Positions 1-14,145 of a stretch of DNA of 64,000 bases are shown one piece after another. Made by a program: the position numbers and the translations under genes. The stretch is from assembly GCF_000150275.1 (NCBI RefSeq), contig NW_002060949.1, forward strand, positions 147,861 to 211,860, read 5' to 3'. The notes beneath the pieces were generated by a model. That model had not been told where the DNA came from and did no database searches. It saw only the letters and a program-made list of their open reading frames with translations. Position 1 is the first letter of the stretch; the number at the start of each line of letters is the position of its first letter. Source of the stretch: Trichoplax adhaerens (taxonomy: Eukaryota; Placozoa; Uniplacotomia; Trichoplacea; Trichoplacidae).

Positions 1-3000
1 GGTAAAAGCCTTTCTTACGTATACAGTACTTACTATAAGGAACCTGTCGATATTGCTTTAGGGATATATTTTTCCTCTGACAGTCTGCTCAACGCCATAT
101 CACCTTGTAATGTCAGCTCAATCTTGATCATAATTTACAATCAAGTCTTCAATACTATTATTTCTCTAGATTTAGAGTCATTAGAATCATTAATAATCGC
201 ATAATGTATACAAGAATCGGTCTTTATATGGCAATTAGCATGATTAATCTTTCTTAACATCGTAGATCCTTGTCTGATATACTAGCTTAGTCATTTATCT
301 CATATTTCGAGCTTAAATTATAATTTGAGAATATTCGATTCATCATATTTAAAGTCTAATAGAAAGTTATAATAATATTGGATAGGACATCTATAATTAA
401 TTTCAAAATGAATTGATAGAATAATTGTATGGGCATTAGTCTTATATGCCATTCAGATTACAATCACGAGCTACATAAATCATATAGTACTCGTAAATCT
501 AGCAATCTGCATACGAATATATCGAATCACTGTTGATTAAAAAGTACTTACCATTGCTGATATTATACTATAATTTTATAGTTACGCACAGCATAAATGA
601 TCGTAACACTGACATAATACTTTTTAAATCGCTAAAACAATTCTTAATATTTTTCCCTTTAGCGTATCATATTTGTACATATGGTCGCGATCATACAAGC
701 ATTTACATCATACTTCGTTCTGAATAAATTTTTAATGGAATACTGAGATCTGATTTGAGCTGGTCGAAACATCTCCATTTTAAATATGATATTATAATAG
801 CTAAATATAGTTGTTGATTCTTTCCAAACTTGTTTTTATTTATCATTAAATAGTTAAGGGACTATTTTTGTTTGTTCTTGGGGTATTGTCAATATCATGC
901 CATATTGTATATCGTATGATTATACTCATATATCAAGGTAAATAAAAATGCTACTAACCAATAAAAATTTACAGTAAGTATGGAATACTGCGGCAATTGA
1001 TAATCCTCCAATTTTGCTTAATTATTTTTTTATTCTTGCATCGATTCCGGCTGATCCAAGTCAATAACGCCTCTAATTAGATCTAATCTTTAATATTAGT
1101 ATTTACTATATAGTACATAAGAAACCTTGGTATATTCGTATAGCTGCAACTATATAATAATATAACCAAATAATAAAATTATGATGCGCCTACACAATAG
1201 CAATACCGCTAAAAATAACTCCCTTAAGTAATTATGAGAGCTTTTTGATCAAACATCATCATTTTCACAAAGATTGCGTTCCAAAAACACATAATGCAAT
1301 AATGCATTGCTACTTTAAATATCTTTGTGGTTTTTTCATGCTGAAAAGTTAGCCACCCGGACCTCAACTGTCTGAAACATGATGGAAGAAGCTACTGTTT
1401 GAAATATTAATTTTTTCTATTTGGCAGCCATAGGAAGTGGTATTAGATATCAGACAGAGGCTAAATTATAACAATTACCGTTTTAGAGAGTAGAATTCAA
1501 CTGCACAGAAGTGCTATAAATACTTCTCATAAAGATCATATTATCATAAAGTAACATTTTTTCGGCATTTAATAACGTGATAATGTATATGTGTGCTATT
1601 GAAGCTGATTTATTAAGAATAATTCTGTCTAATATAACCAAATCGACGACCAAGAGATCGCAAGTAGGTGTCGTAAAGGCTATTTTGGTGGCTTATACAG
1701 CCAAAATAAAGGAGAAATAAGTTCTATCTATAATAGTCAACAGTTTTCTTCGTAAATAATAATCAATAACGAATAAAAAAATTCATTCCTAATCACTATA
1801 GCTGTTCTAGGATAACAAAGCAGTTTCTTATAGTTCTACAAATTACTGTCTCTGAAACTACTAAAAATTTGTACAATATGCATGATATAAATTGTATAAC
1901 CTCAAAAGTTCCAATAAAGTACAGTGCGATCTGGCTATTTTAAATACTTTTAATCATGGAGGGATCACTTTATTTCGCAATAATTCCGTTTTTAATCGTT
2001 TTTAGTCGCAATTAAAAGAAAAATCTTACAGCATTCTCCGAAATATATTGCATGTATATTGCTTTTGTTAATACAGTAGTACTACTAGATTAATGCAGGT
2101 TTATCGAATGAATCTTAAAATTTTCCCTTCGCCTTTATATTCGTCTTAGTACTAACAAAACAGTACTTGCTGATGATTTCATTTATATTAGTTTTCTGCT
2201 CGTACCTTACAGAAGTGTTGACTTTGCAATATATCCTACTACTTTCTGTGGAGTCAAAATATTAATTAACATATCTAATCTTCCCAATAAGAGCACCTAA
2301 GCGCTTAGAAAGTCAAAAAATTCGTGAACATCCGTGACCTTAAGTAGTAAAATTTATTGGTGTTGATAAGAAACATAATATAAAGTATTTTTAAACTAAT
2401 TCACTTTATGATTATTCTATTCTATATCGCTTTATACCTACAGATTAAATATAGTATTGATCAATCACCAACTTAATTAAAGTATCTATCTCACAATGGC
2501 CCATTACATAATACTTCTGAAGTATAACAGTTGGTGTATGTCATCCCTTCTGCAAGAGTTATTTAGCTCTTTAAAATTCGAAGTTCATCCATTGATATTG
2601 TCTTGAGTAGTAAAACTTGCTATTATTTGATCATAGTAAATACAGTGTAAGGTATTTGAGTTTACTCCGACTTAATCATATCAATGTCTATTTTGGATTA
2701 TCTTCCAAATCTTGCTTGGAAAGTTAATAAATCTCTAGACTGTAATATCTGCTACTTAGTAGAATCTTAAAATGAACTTATGAGCAGTTTCTGAAGTGCG
2801 CGTTAATCCATATCCACTACTTATCAGACTATCTTTAATTATGATAAATAACAAGCTGATGTAGTTATACCAAGCCTCATGTAATTACCATTTGTTGCTT
2901 ATAAACTTAAGGTAAAATTTTCGGAAAATCTTATCGGCCTTTCAGCCTTATCTTCCATCTATATTATTAACAACAACAGATTTTCAAAGTTAAATCCAAA

Positions 3001-4728
3001 TTCGTTATTTTGATCGCCGGTATATCCTCAAATCTACCTTATTTGAATACTCGTACTAGTTAATTATTTATTCTAAATTAATAAGGTATCGTACCGCGTA
3101 ATAATACTAAGAAGTCTACTTGTAATTTTAAAAATTGTTTGCATGATTAACAGATGACATCATCTGAAGGGTATCACTATTTATAGAAATTGGTTTTGAT
3201 ATAAATGTTTTCTATAGTTGAAAGCTTTCGAAATGACAGAAGTAGTTTTAAATAATTAAGACGATAAAGAACTCTAATATTGATATGACTGATTAGTAAT
3301 TCTAAAATCACTAACATTAGGTCAAATATACGTTTGATACATACGTATTAAGGAAAACCTGCTATCTAGAATTCGTCTGTTTTCACAGGATGTTGTTAAA
3401 AAGGATTTAAATATTGTATTCTGTTGCAAGTACTATATTCTGAATTGATAAAGATTAGATAAACATATTTGTCTAACATTAGATGATTTATGGCGGTTGA
3501 TTGACGAATTCTGATTAACTATATAACATTTAAGTATTTATTTAATCACGAGCTAATCACCCCTTTACAATGATGTAATAGTTTAAACCATTACAAGATA
3601 AATTATTAAGCTACCATTCGGTAATTAACAGACTTGCATGTTGTGAATATTTAGTGAAATATACCTTAAGATTATTTATTGCGAGCAGTTTTCTAATTTA
3701 ACACTGTCCTAATAAGACATTGTAAAATTAAGCTATAAATAAATGCTTAGCACAATGGACAACAAGGTTACTTTAGGTAAATGAGATTAAAATTCCGTCA
3801 TCATATGGTCACGTTTACAATTTCCTAGTCTGTCTCTATATTTATAAGGCTGATACCTAGGGCGGGTCAAAATTCTCACGCTACGAACACATGATATGTT
3901 GTCTCGTAGTGAACATTTCAAATCAAACACTAAAAGACTGTCTGCCTTGTCGCTGTATAAATAAATATCGCAGTCAACCAGTTTATAACATGAAATTAAA
4001 TTTATCGGACCGGTAGACTTTAATCTGGCGGTATAATCGAATGTAAATATTGTACAGTAAAGGCATAACGCAAAGATGTCTATAATTATTATAAGCACTT
4101 ATTTTAAAATTTTTCTGTCTCGTAAAATACTACCAAAGTAATTAAGGAGCCAAGCTGAAGATTCTTCAGTTATCGTACCCTTATTTTTGGAAATATGTAT
4201 GAGAACTATTTAAGCTAATATTTTGAAATATGTTGGTGCATAACAAAATTATAGAATTTGTGCGATATGTTTCAGAAGTGTTTCTCATAAAAATGTGCAC
4301 TAATCAGAATTCAATTAAAGCAAATTACATGTATGCTCGATATTACTGTATTTCTCATTATGATCGTTTAAAAATCGTAAAATTTGTGACGTGGAGTGAA
4401 AAGATTTCAGGAATTATTTCTATGTGCCAGCGTACCAGCCAGAATTTAACTATATTATAGTTAATTTTGTATTTCTACATTCCTCATAGAAATATTCTCA
4501 ATCAAGATCGTTTAAAATTTTTTCCTCACATAAAATACATACTAATCTTATGGCCTAATGCAGCAAAACTGTAAACTTAAAATCCTTCTATTTATTATTT
4601 TAGTACAATATAAACACATTACTCAAAAAAATAACTGTATTTTACCCATGACGCAATGATTAATGGCGTTCATGCGCAATAAAATCTATTTAATTGCCAT
4701 GTGAACTAGCTAACCCAAGTGCCGAGCA
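1..4728. other. AT-rich region without a confident gene
   Basis: I see no splice-bounded exon series or recognisable protein motif on either strand. Only short open frames occur; the longest is at 3787-4098 on the minus strand and is listed separately. The stretch ends at the promoter of the phosphatase-receptor gene. Confidence 0.6.
3787..4098 (-). CDS. doubtful 103-residue ORF with signal-like N-terminus
   Basis: This ATG-to-stop frame begins with a hydrophobic stretch (MLIIIIDIFALCLY) that could be a signal peptide or membrane anchor. The rest is polar and contains several cysteines and a basic C-terminal half. The segment is slightly richer in G+C than its flanks. I do not recognise a family, and I see no neighbouring exons, polyadenylation signal or promoter tied to it. 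It may be a small secreted protein or chance. Confidence 0.18.
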   Translation of the reverse strand: MLIIIIDIFALCLYCTIFTFDYTARLKSTGPINLISCYKLVDCDIYLYSDKADSLLVFDLKCSLRDNISCVRSVRILTRPRYQPYKYRDRLGNCKRDHMMTEF

Positions 4729-4736
4729 TATATAAG
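4729..4736 (+). promoter_or_regulatory. TATA box of the phosphatase-receptor gene
   Basis: TATATAAG lies about 85 bp upstream of the first ATG at 4821. That spacing suits a TATA box with a short 5' untranslated region. Confidence 0.5.
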
Positions 4737-4820
4737 GCATTCAATTTAGTTAGATTAATACATTCGATCAACGCAAAGCGTTCTACGATTATTCTGAACT
4801 ATGCTATTTATGGGATAATA

Positions 4821-7800
4821 ATGTCTAGAAATTACTGTATACCCGCTTATTTAGTTTCAACTGTACTCCTACTGGCATTAGCAGGAATTAGCTCTACAGG
4901 TAAGTTTCTTAGCATGACTTGAAAGATTTCTGATTCACTTTGCAAAGCCTATATTATAACTATGCCATTATAAATTCTACAATTTTTTACGAAGCAACTA
5001 AGATCTACACCATTTCTTAAATTTTACTCGATACCACATAAATGGTATCTTATAAATACACTAGATATCTGTTGTTCTCCTGAATTTTATAGCTATTAAA
5101 ATGTCTATTCTGATAAAAATGTTCGTTAGAACTACTTTTACGGAGGTGTAATAATTATAACTTATCATTGATCTGGAATAGTTAATATCTATACCGGCAA
5201 TCTGCTAAATTCTGTTCGATGCTAGCAAATAAATGATTAATACTAGGTTTATTTATTTGACCAACTTTTGAATGGCCGATAGAAATCGCTCATTTCCACG
5301 TTGTAAGTACACAGCCCTATTCTATCCAACTAGCCTGGCTACCTTTTGCTAATCAAACAACGAATTCAACCACAAACTATACCCTTGAAATAGCGCAAGA
5401 TTTCAAGGGAGAGTTTCATGGAGCATCGTGTACTGGTAGCCTGTCAGTGGCTGTTTGCATAGTCAGTGAAAATTTTACTACATTGACCTCGTTACAACCA
5501 TTTACTGAATATGAAGTCGCTATTTATGCTAATACTGATGATGGCCAAAATTCCAAAACAGTTTTACGCATCAAGACTAATGAAACAAGTCAGTATAGTC
5601 AGAAATCTAGCCAATTTTATAGTGAGAATGATATAACTATAGTGGCTATCATTGCATACAATGTCTTAACTTTGATACTGTAGGCTAAATGTACTAATAT
5701 TTTTCTATTTATAGCTCCATCCCAGCCAATTAGTAACTTGAATGCATATCCTATCAATGCTACAAGTATTCGTTTAACGTGGGATCCACCAGCTCAACCA
5801 AATGGAGTTATTGCTTATCGCCTCTATATATCCAATAATAACTTATCAAGGTTTCAAGCTTGTGATACCAATCAGACCTTTTGTAATATTGTTGATCTAC
5901 AAGAAGATCATAAATATCGAATATCAGTGACTGTGTATAATATAAAATATAATCTGATCCATCCTACTGAAATTATAACATCCGTAAAAACACCATCTGC
6001 GGGTAAGTTTAGATTCATATTTCCAGTGACTGAAAAATTATTCAATTATTTTCTATAGAAGTAGATAAGAAGGAACATTATCTAAGATTTTTATTTTATG
6101 ATTCTTTCATCTTACAGCTCCAAGCGCACCTCCTTCTTATGTTAGATTAAATGCATTAGGAGTTGATTCAATTATGGTAAATTGGGACTTACCTCCTCAG
6201 ATAGACAGAAATGGTGAAATAATCTCTGTTACCGTTCACTATGGAATAAGTTACAGTAAGAATATGATATCGATGACGGTCCCAGCCAGGCAAAGATCTT
6301 TAAAGTTGACAAAGCTACAGACTTTTACGTTATATTCCTTCAAAGCAACAGCAGAAACAGTTAATGGCAGCGGGCCAGCGAGTCCATTACAACAAATTCT
6401 TACTGATCAAGACAGTAAGTTTGCTTTCAACGCATATTAACGCAATAGAATTATAAATTTAAAATTTTAAAAGGAGGATTATTCTGAATAGTATATATCG
6501 TAAGATTTAATCTATGGTTGCATCCAAGAAATTACTGTTATAGCAAAATGTTATCAGAGAATTTTAAGTATCGCTATATTTCTATTTCAGCACCAACTGC
6601 AAGCCCTCATCATCCTAAAGTCTTTGATGAGACCAATACTACTGTTATGTTAGCCTGGCAGGTATTCAGATTAATACTATAAGTACAGTATACACATACT
6701 CGTATATGCATATTAGTAAACTGACAGTAATACCTATGAATAAATTTTGCTTAAGGAATAGAGGATTAATTATCATGATCGTGAGTTTTAACTTAAATTT
6801 AATAGGATCCTGATCTCCAACAATTAAGAGGAATTCTTCAAGGATACTACTTACATATTTTGGATCGAGATTTTAATATTTCACGTAAAGTCATTGTTAC
6901 AAAAGCTAATAGTAATATCAGTGATGGAGAACGTCGATATAAAGTTCAAAGGTTGAAACCATACTCAATGTACGAATTCGCGTTGCAAGCTTATACAAGT
7001 GCAGGTTTAGGACCAATTGGCCGACCTGGAATTGGAAAATTACGAGAAGGAAGTAAGTGTGATGATTTAAACAACAATTAACCACTTAATTCGTCTAAAT
7101 TACTTTTCGAATCTAAATTTTATTGATAATCTAATTCTTTCCTAGTAAGCATACTAAATAAAGTACCCAACACAGTTGAACAATTACAATAATTAATTTA
7201 TAAACATTCCCGATATTTGATTGCCCTAGTTCCAACCGGCCCTCCAACCAACATTACGGTTGAAAACATTGATAACGGTCGAAGAAGCATATTTATTCTC
7301 TGGCAGCCACCACTTCTTGAAAATCGCAACGGTTTTATCACCAAATACTGCATAATTATTGCAGAAGAAGCTAATCATACGCTGTTTTACAGCGATTGTA
7401 TTACAGTTGATGGCAATCCAACTGCAAAACAAACTTTACTGGTGACAAACTTAAAACCTTGGACATACTATCAGATCAAAATTTGTGCTGCAACAGCGAT
7501 TGGAAATGGAAATTTTAGTTCTCTTATTTCTCACAGAACACAACAGTGGGGTAAGTGAAATTTTAGATTACGATATTTTTGGCTGCATCTAATCTATTTG
7601 TAAAATAATATTATTGTATATTTGTATTTATAGCGCCTTTTAGCCCTCCTAGGAATATCACAGCCGATGCTGTATCTGCTTCCGAAATTAAAGTAAACTG
7701 GCAAGCTCCTAAGCTGCCGAACGGCATTATTGCCTATAAGTTAATAATGTATCAGAGCAATGAACAAGCGAAACAAGTTTATAATGGCTATAAAACTACA

Positions 7801-10800
7801 TTCAGTGTCAAAAATTTGAGGCCAAATAGGTGGTATACATTCTGTGTTTATGCTTATAACGTTGGTTATAATCTGCTTGGACCATCTAGTCAAAACGACA
7901 GTGCCAAAACACTTAAAGGTGAGGATCAAACCTTCATTATTAGCTATAAAGAGAAATTTGCTGGTATTATAAGCGAACTAATTGAATTTTACAATTGTAC
8001 TATATAACCACAGATCCGCCTGGTTCACCGGTTAATTTGTCTGTCATATCTGAGACATTCGATATCTTAACTGTATCATGGCTCCCACCAGAGTTTAATC
8101 AGGACATAGCACTTGCAACCTTATATGAATTATTTTATCGTAGTACACAATCATCAACGTGGTCGATAATAAACTTGAATGAAACACGAGCAGTTATTCC
8201 CGGCTTACATGCCTACACAGGATACGAAGTCAAAGTTAGAGCGATTAATCCTGCAACTAATCCATCCGAAGGAAATTTCAGTAAGCCTCGCATTAAATTC
8301 ACGCAACAAAGTGGTAAGGTGATATTTAATAAATTAAAATAATTTAGAGAACACATTAATCATGTATGACACTAAATTAAAAGTTCATCTAATTCCATTA
8401 ATTATTAATAGTTTCTCCATTGCTTTATACGATTTTATGCAGCTCCATCGGCATCACCAAGACATATAAACGCTACTTTAACTGAGCCTTCTAGCATTTT
8501 AGTATCCTGGCAAGAATTAATTCGTCAGGAACGAAATGGAATCATAATCGAATATCTTATCAAGTATAGTCATACTCCAAATCAATCTAAAGAGGTTCAA
8601 AGCCATGAAATTCGAGTGAATCGCGATGTAAGCGAATATACGTTACAGGATTTAAAATATTTCACCAAATACTCGATACGACTCGCGGCAAGCACATCTG
8701 CGGGTGTAGGCCCCTTTAGCCAACCTATCAATATTCAAACCAATCAAAGTGGTTAGCTATATAAAATTGTATTTTTGTTCTTAATCAATTATGGTGATGT
8801 TAAACTACAGTCTGTATTTGATAAAATTTCTATATATTTTTACACGACAGCACCTGCTGCATCACCGAAAAACGTAATTATTGTAGTCGAAAGCTCAACA
8901 AGCATGACCATTAATTGGTCTCCACCGCCAGTTGATAAACAGAATGGGGAAATTATATCTTATAAGGTACAATACCAAGCTAAAGGTGATGAATTAGCAA
9001 CGAAGATTTCAGTCAAAGGATCCGATCATAGTTGCAATCTTCACAATCTAACAATTAACACTCGGTACTTCGTGCAAGTTGCAGCTGCTACCATTATTGG
9101 AACTAGCCAATTTAGCGAAGTAGTGGAAGCTAAAACTAACGAAGACGGTAAGTACTTCATAGTTTAATTGGTATTATTGTAATTACAGATTTTTCACCAG
9201 TATATTTTGCCTGCCATAGTTAATTTATGACTAATCTATGCCCTTTTATTTTATAGTGCCTTGGAGCCCTCCCACTAAATTTAGTGGATCTCCTATCGAT
9301 CATCAATCAGTCAATGTTTCTTGGCTCCCTCCTGATAAACCAAATGGGCAAATTATTGGCTATAAACTTCGATATAATGAAGAAAGCTTAAACGAGATCA
9401 CTTATGTGAATATTTCTAATACAATTTCATATCAAGTTAAGGAACTTAAACCTAGTACCAGCTACTACTTTTCTGTAGCAGCTTTAACAGCTGTTGGTGA
9501 AGGCATATACACTAATCCTCTTCGAATTACTACGAAACGTTTAATTTGTAAGTAAATTTTGTATTCATTTTTAAGTAACAGGCACCTGTATTTATGTTAG
9601 TACTGTATATGTAATATTACGCAGCCTTCTGTATTATACCACTGAACGGTTTAGTTATTCTCCTGGGTATAAATTTAGATTTAGGAATAATTCTCTAGAC
9701 TCTGCGAATATTAGTAGTTAGAGTTACTATTTTAATTTTGTCCTCTGCTTGTAGGAATTTAATTAGATTGCGCAGTACATAAATACTTAACTATCTCTAT
9801 TAAGTGCTATTAATAATTTCACTTCATTCTCTACTAATAAGGATACTATAGAACATTGAGTCGTATTTAATTAATACCAGTATTCTTTATTTTATCGTGT
9901 CCTATTTCTGTTGAAGTTAATCTTTAGTTTTGCATTATAATATGATTTTAAATTAACCTTAACTTAAGAACTATTTCTTAAAGATTATAAGATATAGCTA
10001 CAAAGTTATCTTGCTTACCTAGTAGTAGTTGATTAGTGCATAAACTCTGGGCCAATTTCTATTATTAATGCCATAGATCCAAGCCCACCTATGCCAGCAG
10101 CAGTCCCACCTATTATTGTAATTATTATTATATTATCATTTTTGGTTGTGGTTACACCGATCCTTTTAAATCTGAACTGTACTGCAAAATTTCTTAAAAA
10201 ATATTCTAAAAGGTGATTGAAAAATTATATTCAAATTTCTTGTTCATCAGAAACTTAAACCACAATTTAATTTCTTATGACTCTGTCTGTGAACTCTTTA
10301 CTTAAAGCATTGCGAATTTTATCGAAGAGGAAGTAAAGACTATATTAAGCAAGGATGATTCTACTTCTGAATCATTACGTTTAATTTCGTCTTACGGAGA
10401 AAAAGGTAAATTTCTGTCGGAATTTTAATATATGAACAGCCGTCGTTTTTGCTAAAAAATTAATAAATAAATTCATATTTACTAATATGTTGATATAAAC
10501 TAGATGCTACACTAACTACTAAAAAGTACATTCAGAAAATTTATGAAATAGTTGAAAAAAAGAAGAAGGAATCACCGGTAAGGATTGAAATAATGAAATA
10601 TTCAATACTATTAGAATTTTTGCATGATTTCTCACGTTATGAATTTCTTTCAAGTCTCCTCCGGTGGTGTTAGGCACTTATGATATAAAGAAATATGCAG
10701 GCTCTTGTCGAGGCATTCTTGTTGAGGTATAGCTAATATTGGATACATTAAATATGATATTAATAGTTATTTAAGTAGGCAACTAAAACTGTTGTTATAA

Positions 10801-13800
10801 TATTTATAGGGGCATACGTGTACAAGAAAAGTTAAAAGTAACAAGGATCTACTTCCTGGAGGTAATATTTGTTCCTTAGTTTACAATCCAAGTTCACTGC
10901 TTTAATAACGAATTAGTTATAGCAATCATAATATTAAGATAATTGTAGGAATTTCAATGTCCATGCTATAAGTAAATGCTTTCTAATGAACACTATCTTT
11001 ATTATTGATCAATTAGCGTATTCAAAGTTGATTATTGCAATTATTAATGCCATTAAAATACTTTTTACAACTAAAACATTGTCTCCTTAAATTAAATTAT
11101 AGTTGAAGAGCGCTTTTCAAGTAATTCGGACGATGAACCTAGCACGTATAGTTATATCGCTATGGAATGTAAGATAAAATCATGAAACACAAAAAATTAT
11201 GTAAATTAAAAATTCTATATTATAATGTTATTAAATTAACTAACATATTTTTATATGCATAGGTCCTAATAATCAATCTGCTGGCCAATTCTTGCAGTGT
11301 TACATGAATCATGGAAGTTCTGTCTTAGTGTTACTTAGTGAGATAGACTGTTTCCTAGCTGTAAGTACTATCCTATTTTGGATACAACTTGTTGTGATTT
11401 TGATATAACAATGACTGCTCATAAATATTTAAAAATCAACAAAGATAATCTTTATCCATTTTCAATGTCTAATTGCTAATACAGCGATATTTTATCTAAT
11501 TTTTTTACCAATAAACTTAGGAAAATTTAACTAAAGGGTGGACAACCAATAGCATTCTAAAATTTGATTGTGTTGAATTAGTTGTCAACCACTGTCGTGA
11601 TTATTGTAAATATTCTGAATTTAAAGTTACTTTACGAAGGGTAAGAAATAAGAGTTAAGGCATTTGAAATGAGACTAACAAAGCCACTTAGATTTAAATT
11701 TATATCGTGACTCTGATTAAATTTTTATGGATAGGACGATGGTCTAGAAAAAACGATTGATATTTATTGGTATAGGGATTGGCAACATTACAAAATCGCA
11801 CCAAGTGATGTTATGTTTCGGTTGAATTTTATTGACAAGTCTTGGAAAGATCATATTCAGCGAATTTCCAAGAACAATAATCCCCTCTACATTGTAACGA
11901 GGTAGATGTTATTTTCTGATAGTAATGAAAGCCGATATTGCTATAGTATCTCACATTATTACTTTCTACAATTACAATAGTCAAAGTTATTTTACTGACT
12001 TTATTGATTGAATAGTCCTGGCTACCTCAGTGATAGCTTGGTCTATTTTGTGACTACCTCCGTTATTGAAGAGATTCAAACAAATGACTGCGTCAATATT
12101 CAAAAATATATGGAAAAAATTCATCAGGAAGATTTTTCTATTTTTCTAACCAAGGCAAGTTAATTTAAAATGCTTTTAAAGATGTTTCTCTCAAACCAAT
12201 TGATTAGTTGACTCATTTTTAGCTATTAATAACGATAAGATTTGATCATTTTAACCAACCTTGCAGTATTGTTATTTGCTACTCAGGTCCATGTTTGGAT
12301 GATATATAGTCTAGTAACACAAGCAATTGAGGGAGGACTAATAAATTATTCCTCGAATATTTTGAAAGATCTCAAGGAAGAATGCCTAAAGTACACATGT
12401 TGCATTGATGTTGTAGACTCAGACGGAACTGACGAAGAATTTCAGGCATGTTTTAGTATTAAAAATCTGATAAATTAGTTTTAGGAAATTCAATTTTTAA
12501 TCAACCGATCTATCTATGTAATCAAATCTATTAATACTTTTTTGTAATGATTAAACCTTATAGAAGCTAGATTATTCCATTTGTACGGAAGGATTAAAAG
12601 GTAATAACATATTCTTCGAATTTCAACTGATCTAAAATTATTATTCATTAAATGCATTCTGTCTTAACTCATAAGTTATCGTTAAACACTTGTGATTTTT
12701 AGTTTCAGGGCTTTTGCAATCTAATAAGATTAACAATTATAGCTTGGATGCCTATCATATCCAGGTTAGTTTGAATTTTACGCTAAGAAATTTCACCCCG
12801 TTTTAGTAGATTTTCTTTATCTGGGCAATTTTACCCGTTCGTAATCATGTATTTGCCTAGGATTTATCGGGTATACACGTAGTAGCTGCTACTGGTGTAG
12901 ACGAGGGGCCTACTGATCTGCTAAACTTGGCATGGGATGGTGACTATTCCGTAATTATAACGCTTTGCACTGTATGTTTCAAAGCATAGTTTTTGATACC
13001 TAGACAATTATTGATATTTTTCTTCAGGGATCTTTAAAAGTAGATTAAATAAGAATAACATTGTACTATAATTTACTAATATCTAGCTTGGGTGCCATCA
13101 TTCGAAAAGAAAATTTAAAAACTTTTCGGAAGCTGTTGAACGAGAAAATGTTCACTTCACTATCTCAAAGATGACTTTAACTGACTATGAGGTGAATCAA
13201 ATCTGAAGTATTACTTGTATATGCTAATGTGTCGCGACTTCTCTGTAAAAGTAGCTAGCATTACGAGTTTGATTAACTTTATTTATCATCCTACGCGTAA
13301 TATAGACAAATCAAAAGAAAGCTATCACTCATTACCATTATTTGCATTGGAGTCAAGATGATAAAGCTGTGGACGATCAAATCTATATTAATTACATTGA
13401 AGAAATTAAAAGAAATATAATAAAAGGTGGTAAAAATAGTTATCCCAAGATAATCGTTTTTTCCAGGTAAAAATCATATAGCCGTTAGCTGATGTGCAAC
13501 TCTCTTCACTGTGATTAGTTCAAATCTTTGGTAGGCTTACGGATAACTTTTATTTGTAACAATTTTAAATTTATATATTCTCGATATATTGTAGACATAC
13601 AAGTCATTGGAATCGAATTGGAGTTTTCCTAGGACTGTTCTATAGATCCGGGCTAGATAATTCAGCGAATGAGTCAGATATTCGATCAGATCGCTTTCAA
13701 GTTATGCATAGGTTAAAAAGTCAAAATAAAAAGATGATTGATAGACTGGTACGGCAATAATAGCAAAGCGAAATTCAGCTTCATTAATCATGATGATACT

Positions 13801-13888
13801 TCCTATTGAAATATGTATTTCTTTTCGTAAAATTTAGGAGCAATATCAATACTATTGTCGGCTAATGAAGATCTCTTCCACTGTATAG
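4821..13888 (+). CDS. receptor-type protein tyrosine phosphatase homologue, both phosphatase domains inactive
   Basis: Thirty exons: 4821-4899, 5283-5588, 5715-6002, 6118-6414, 6591-6661, 6806-7052, 7230-7550, 7634-7918, 8014-8313, 8443-8751, 8851-9147, 9257-9547, 10077-10212, 10308-10405, 10504-10577, 10655-10726, 10810-10861, 11103-11168, 11263-11360, 11521-11640, 11735-11901, 12016-12154, 12287-12445, 12564-12600, 12703-12764, 12861-12971, 13087-13191, 13306-13466, 13595-13748, 13838-13888. They total 4953 nt (1650 residues). Order: signal peptide (MSRNYCIPAYLVSTVLLLAL), ten FN3 domains (exons 2-12), membrane helix in exon 13 (PPIIVIIIILSFLVVV), then two PTP-like domains. D1 keeps framework (YIAMECP, FKVTLRR) but has IVTRSPGYLSDS where the family has VHCSAGVGRTG, and WQH for WPD. 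D2 has IVFSRHTSHWNRIG and WSQ, and ends EQYQYYCRL like active homologues. It is probably a surface adhesion or ligand-binding receptor that binds partners inside the cell instead of dephosphorylating them (inference). Introns after exons 22 and 23 start with GC. The FN3 part and frame are firm; single borders may shift. Confidence 0.85.
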
Positions 13889-14139
13889 AATGCCCTTTCT
13901 ATTTATTGTTACTGCAGTTTATTGTAACTCTTATGCTTTAATATTTTAAAGATCTATTATAATATTGCAATAGACATACGACATAGATATTCATCTATTA
14001 CAATCTTTATCTTCTTGACGATGCATTTAATGCTTCCGTCACTGTCAAAGTGATTGTAATACAGAATATCCGCAGTAATTTTAAAAGTTATTGCATATAC
14101 TTTTCTTCGTCTATTTATAGATTTATTGAAGCATAATTG

Positions 14140-14145
14140 AATAAA
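14140..14145 (+). promoter_or_regulatory. possible polyadenylation signal of the phosphatase-receptor gene
   Basis: AATAAA lies 252 nt downstream of the stop codon at 13886-13888. It is the first canonical hexamer I noticed after that stop. Confidence 0.35.
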
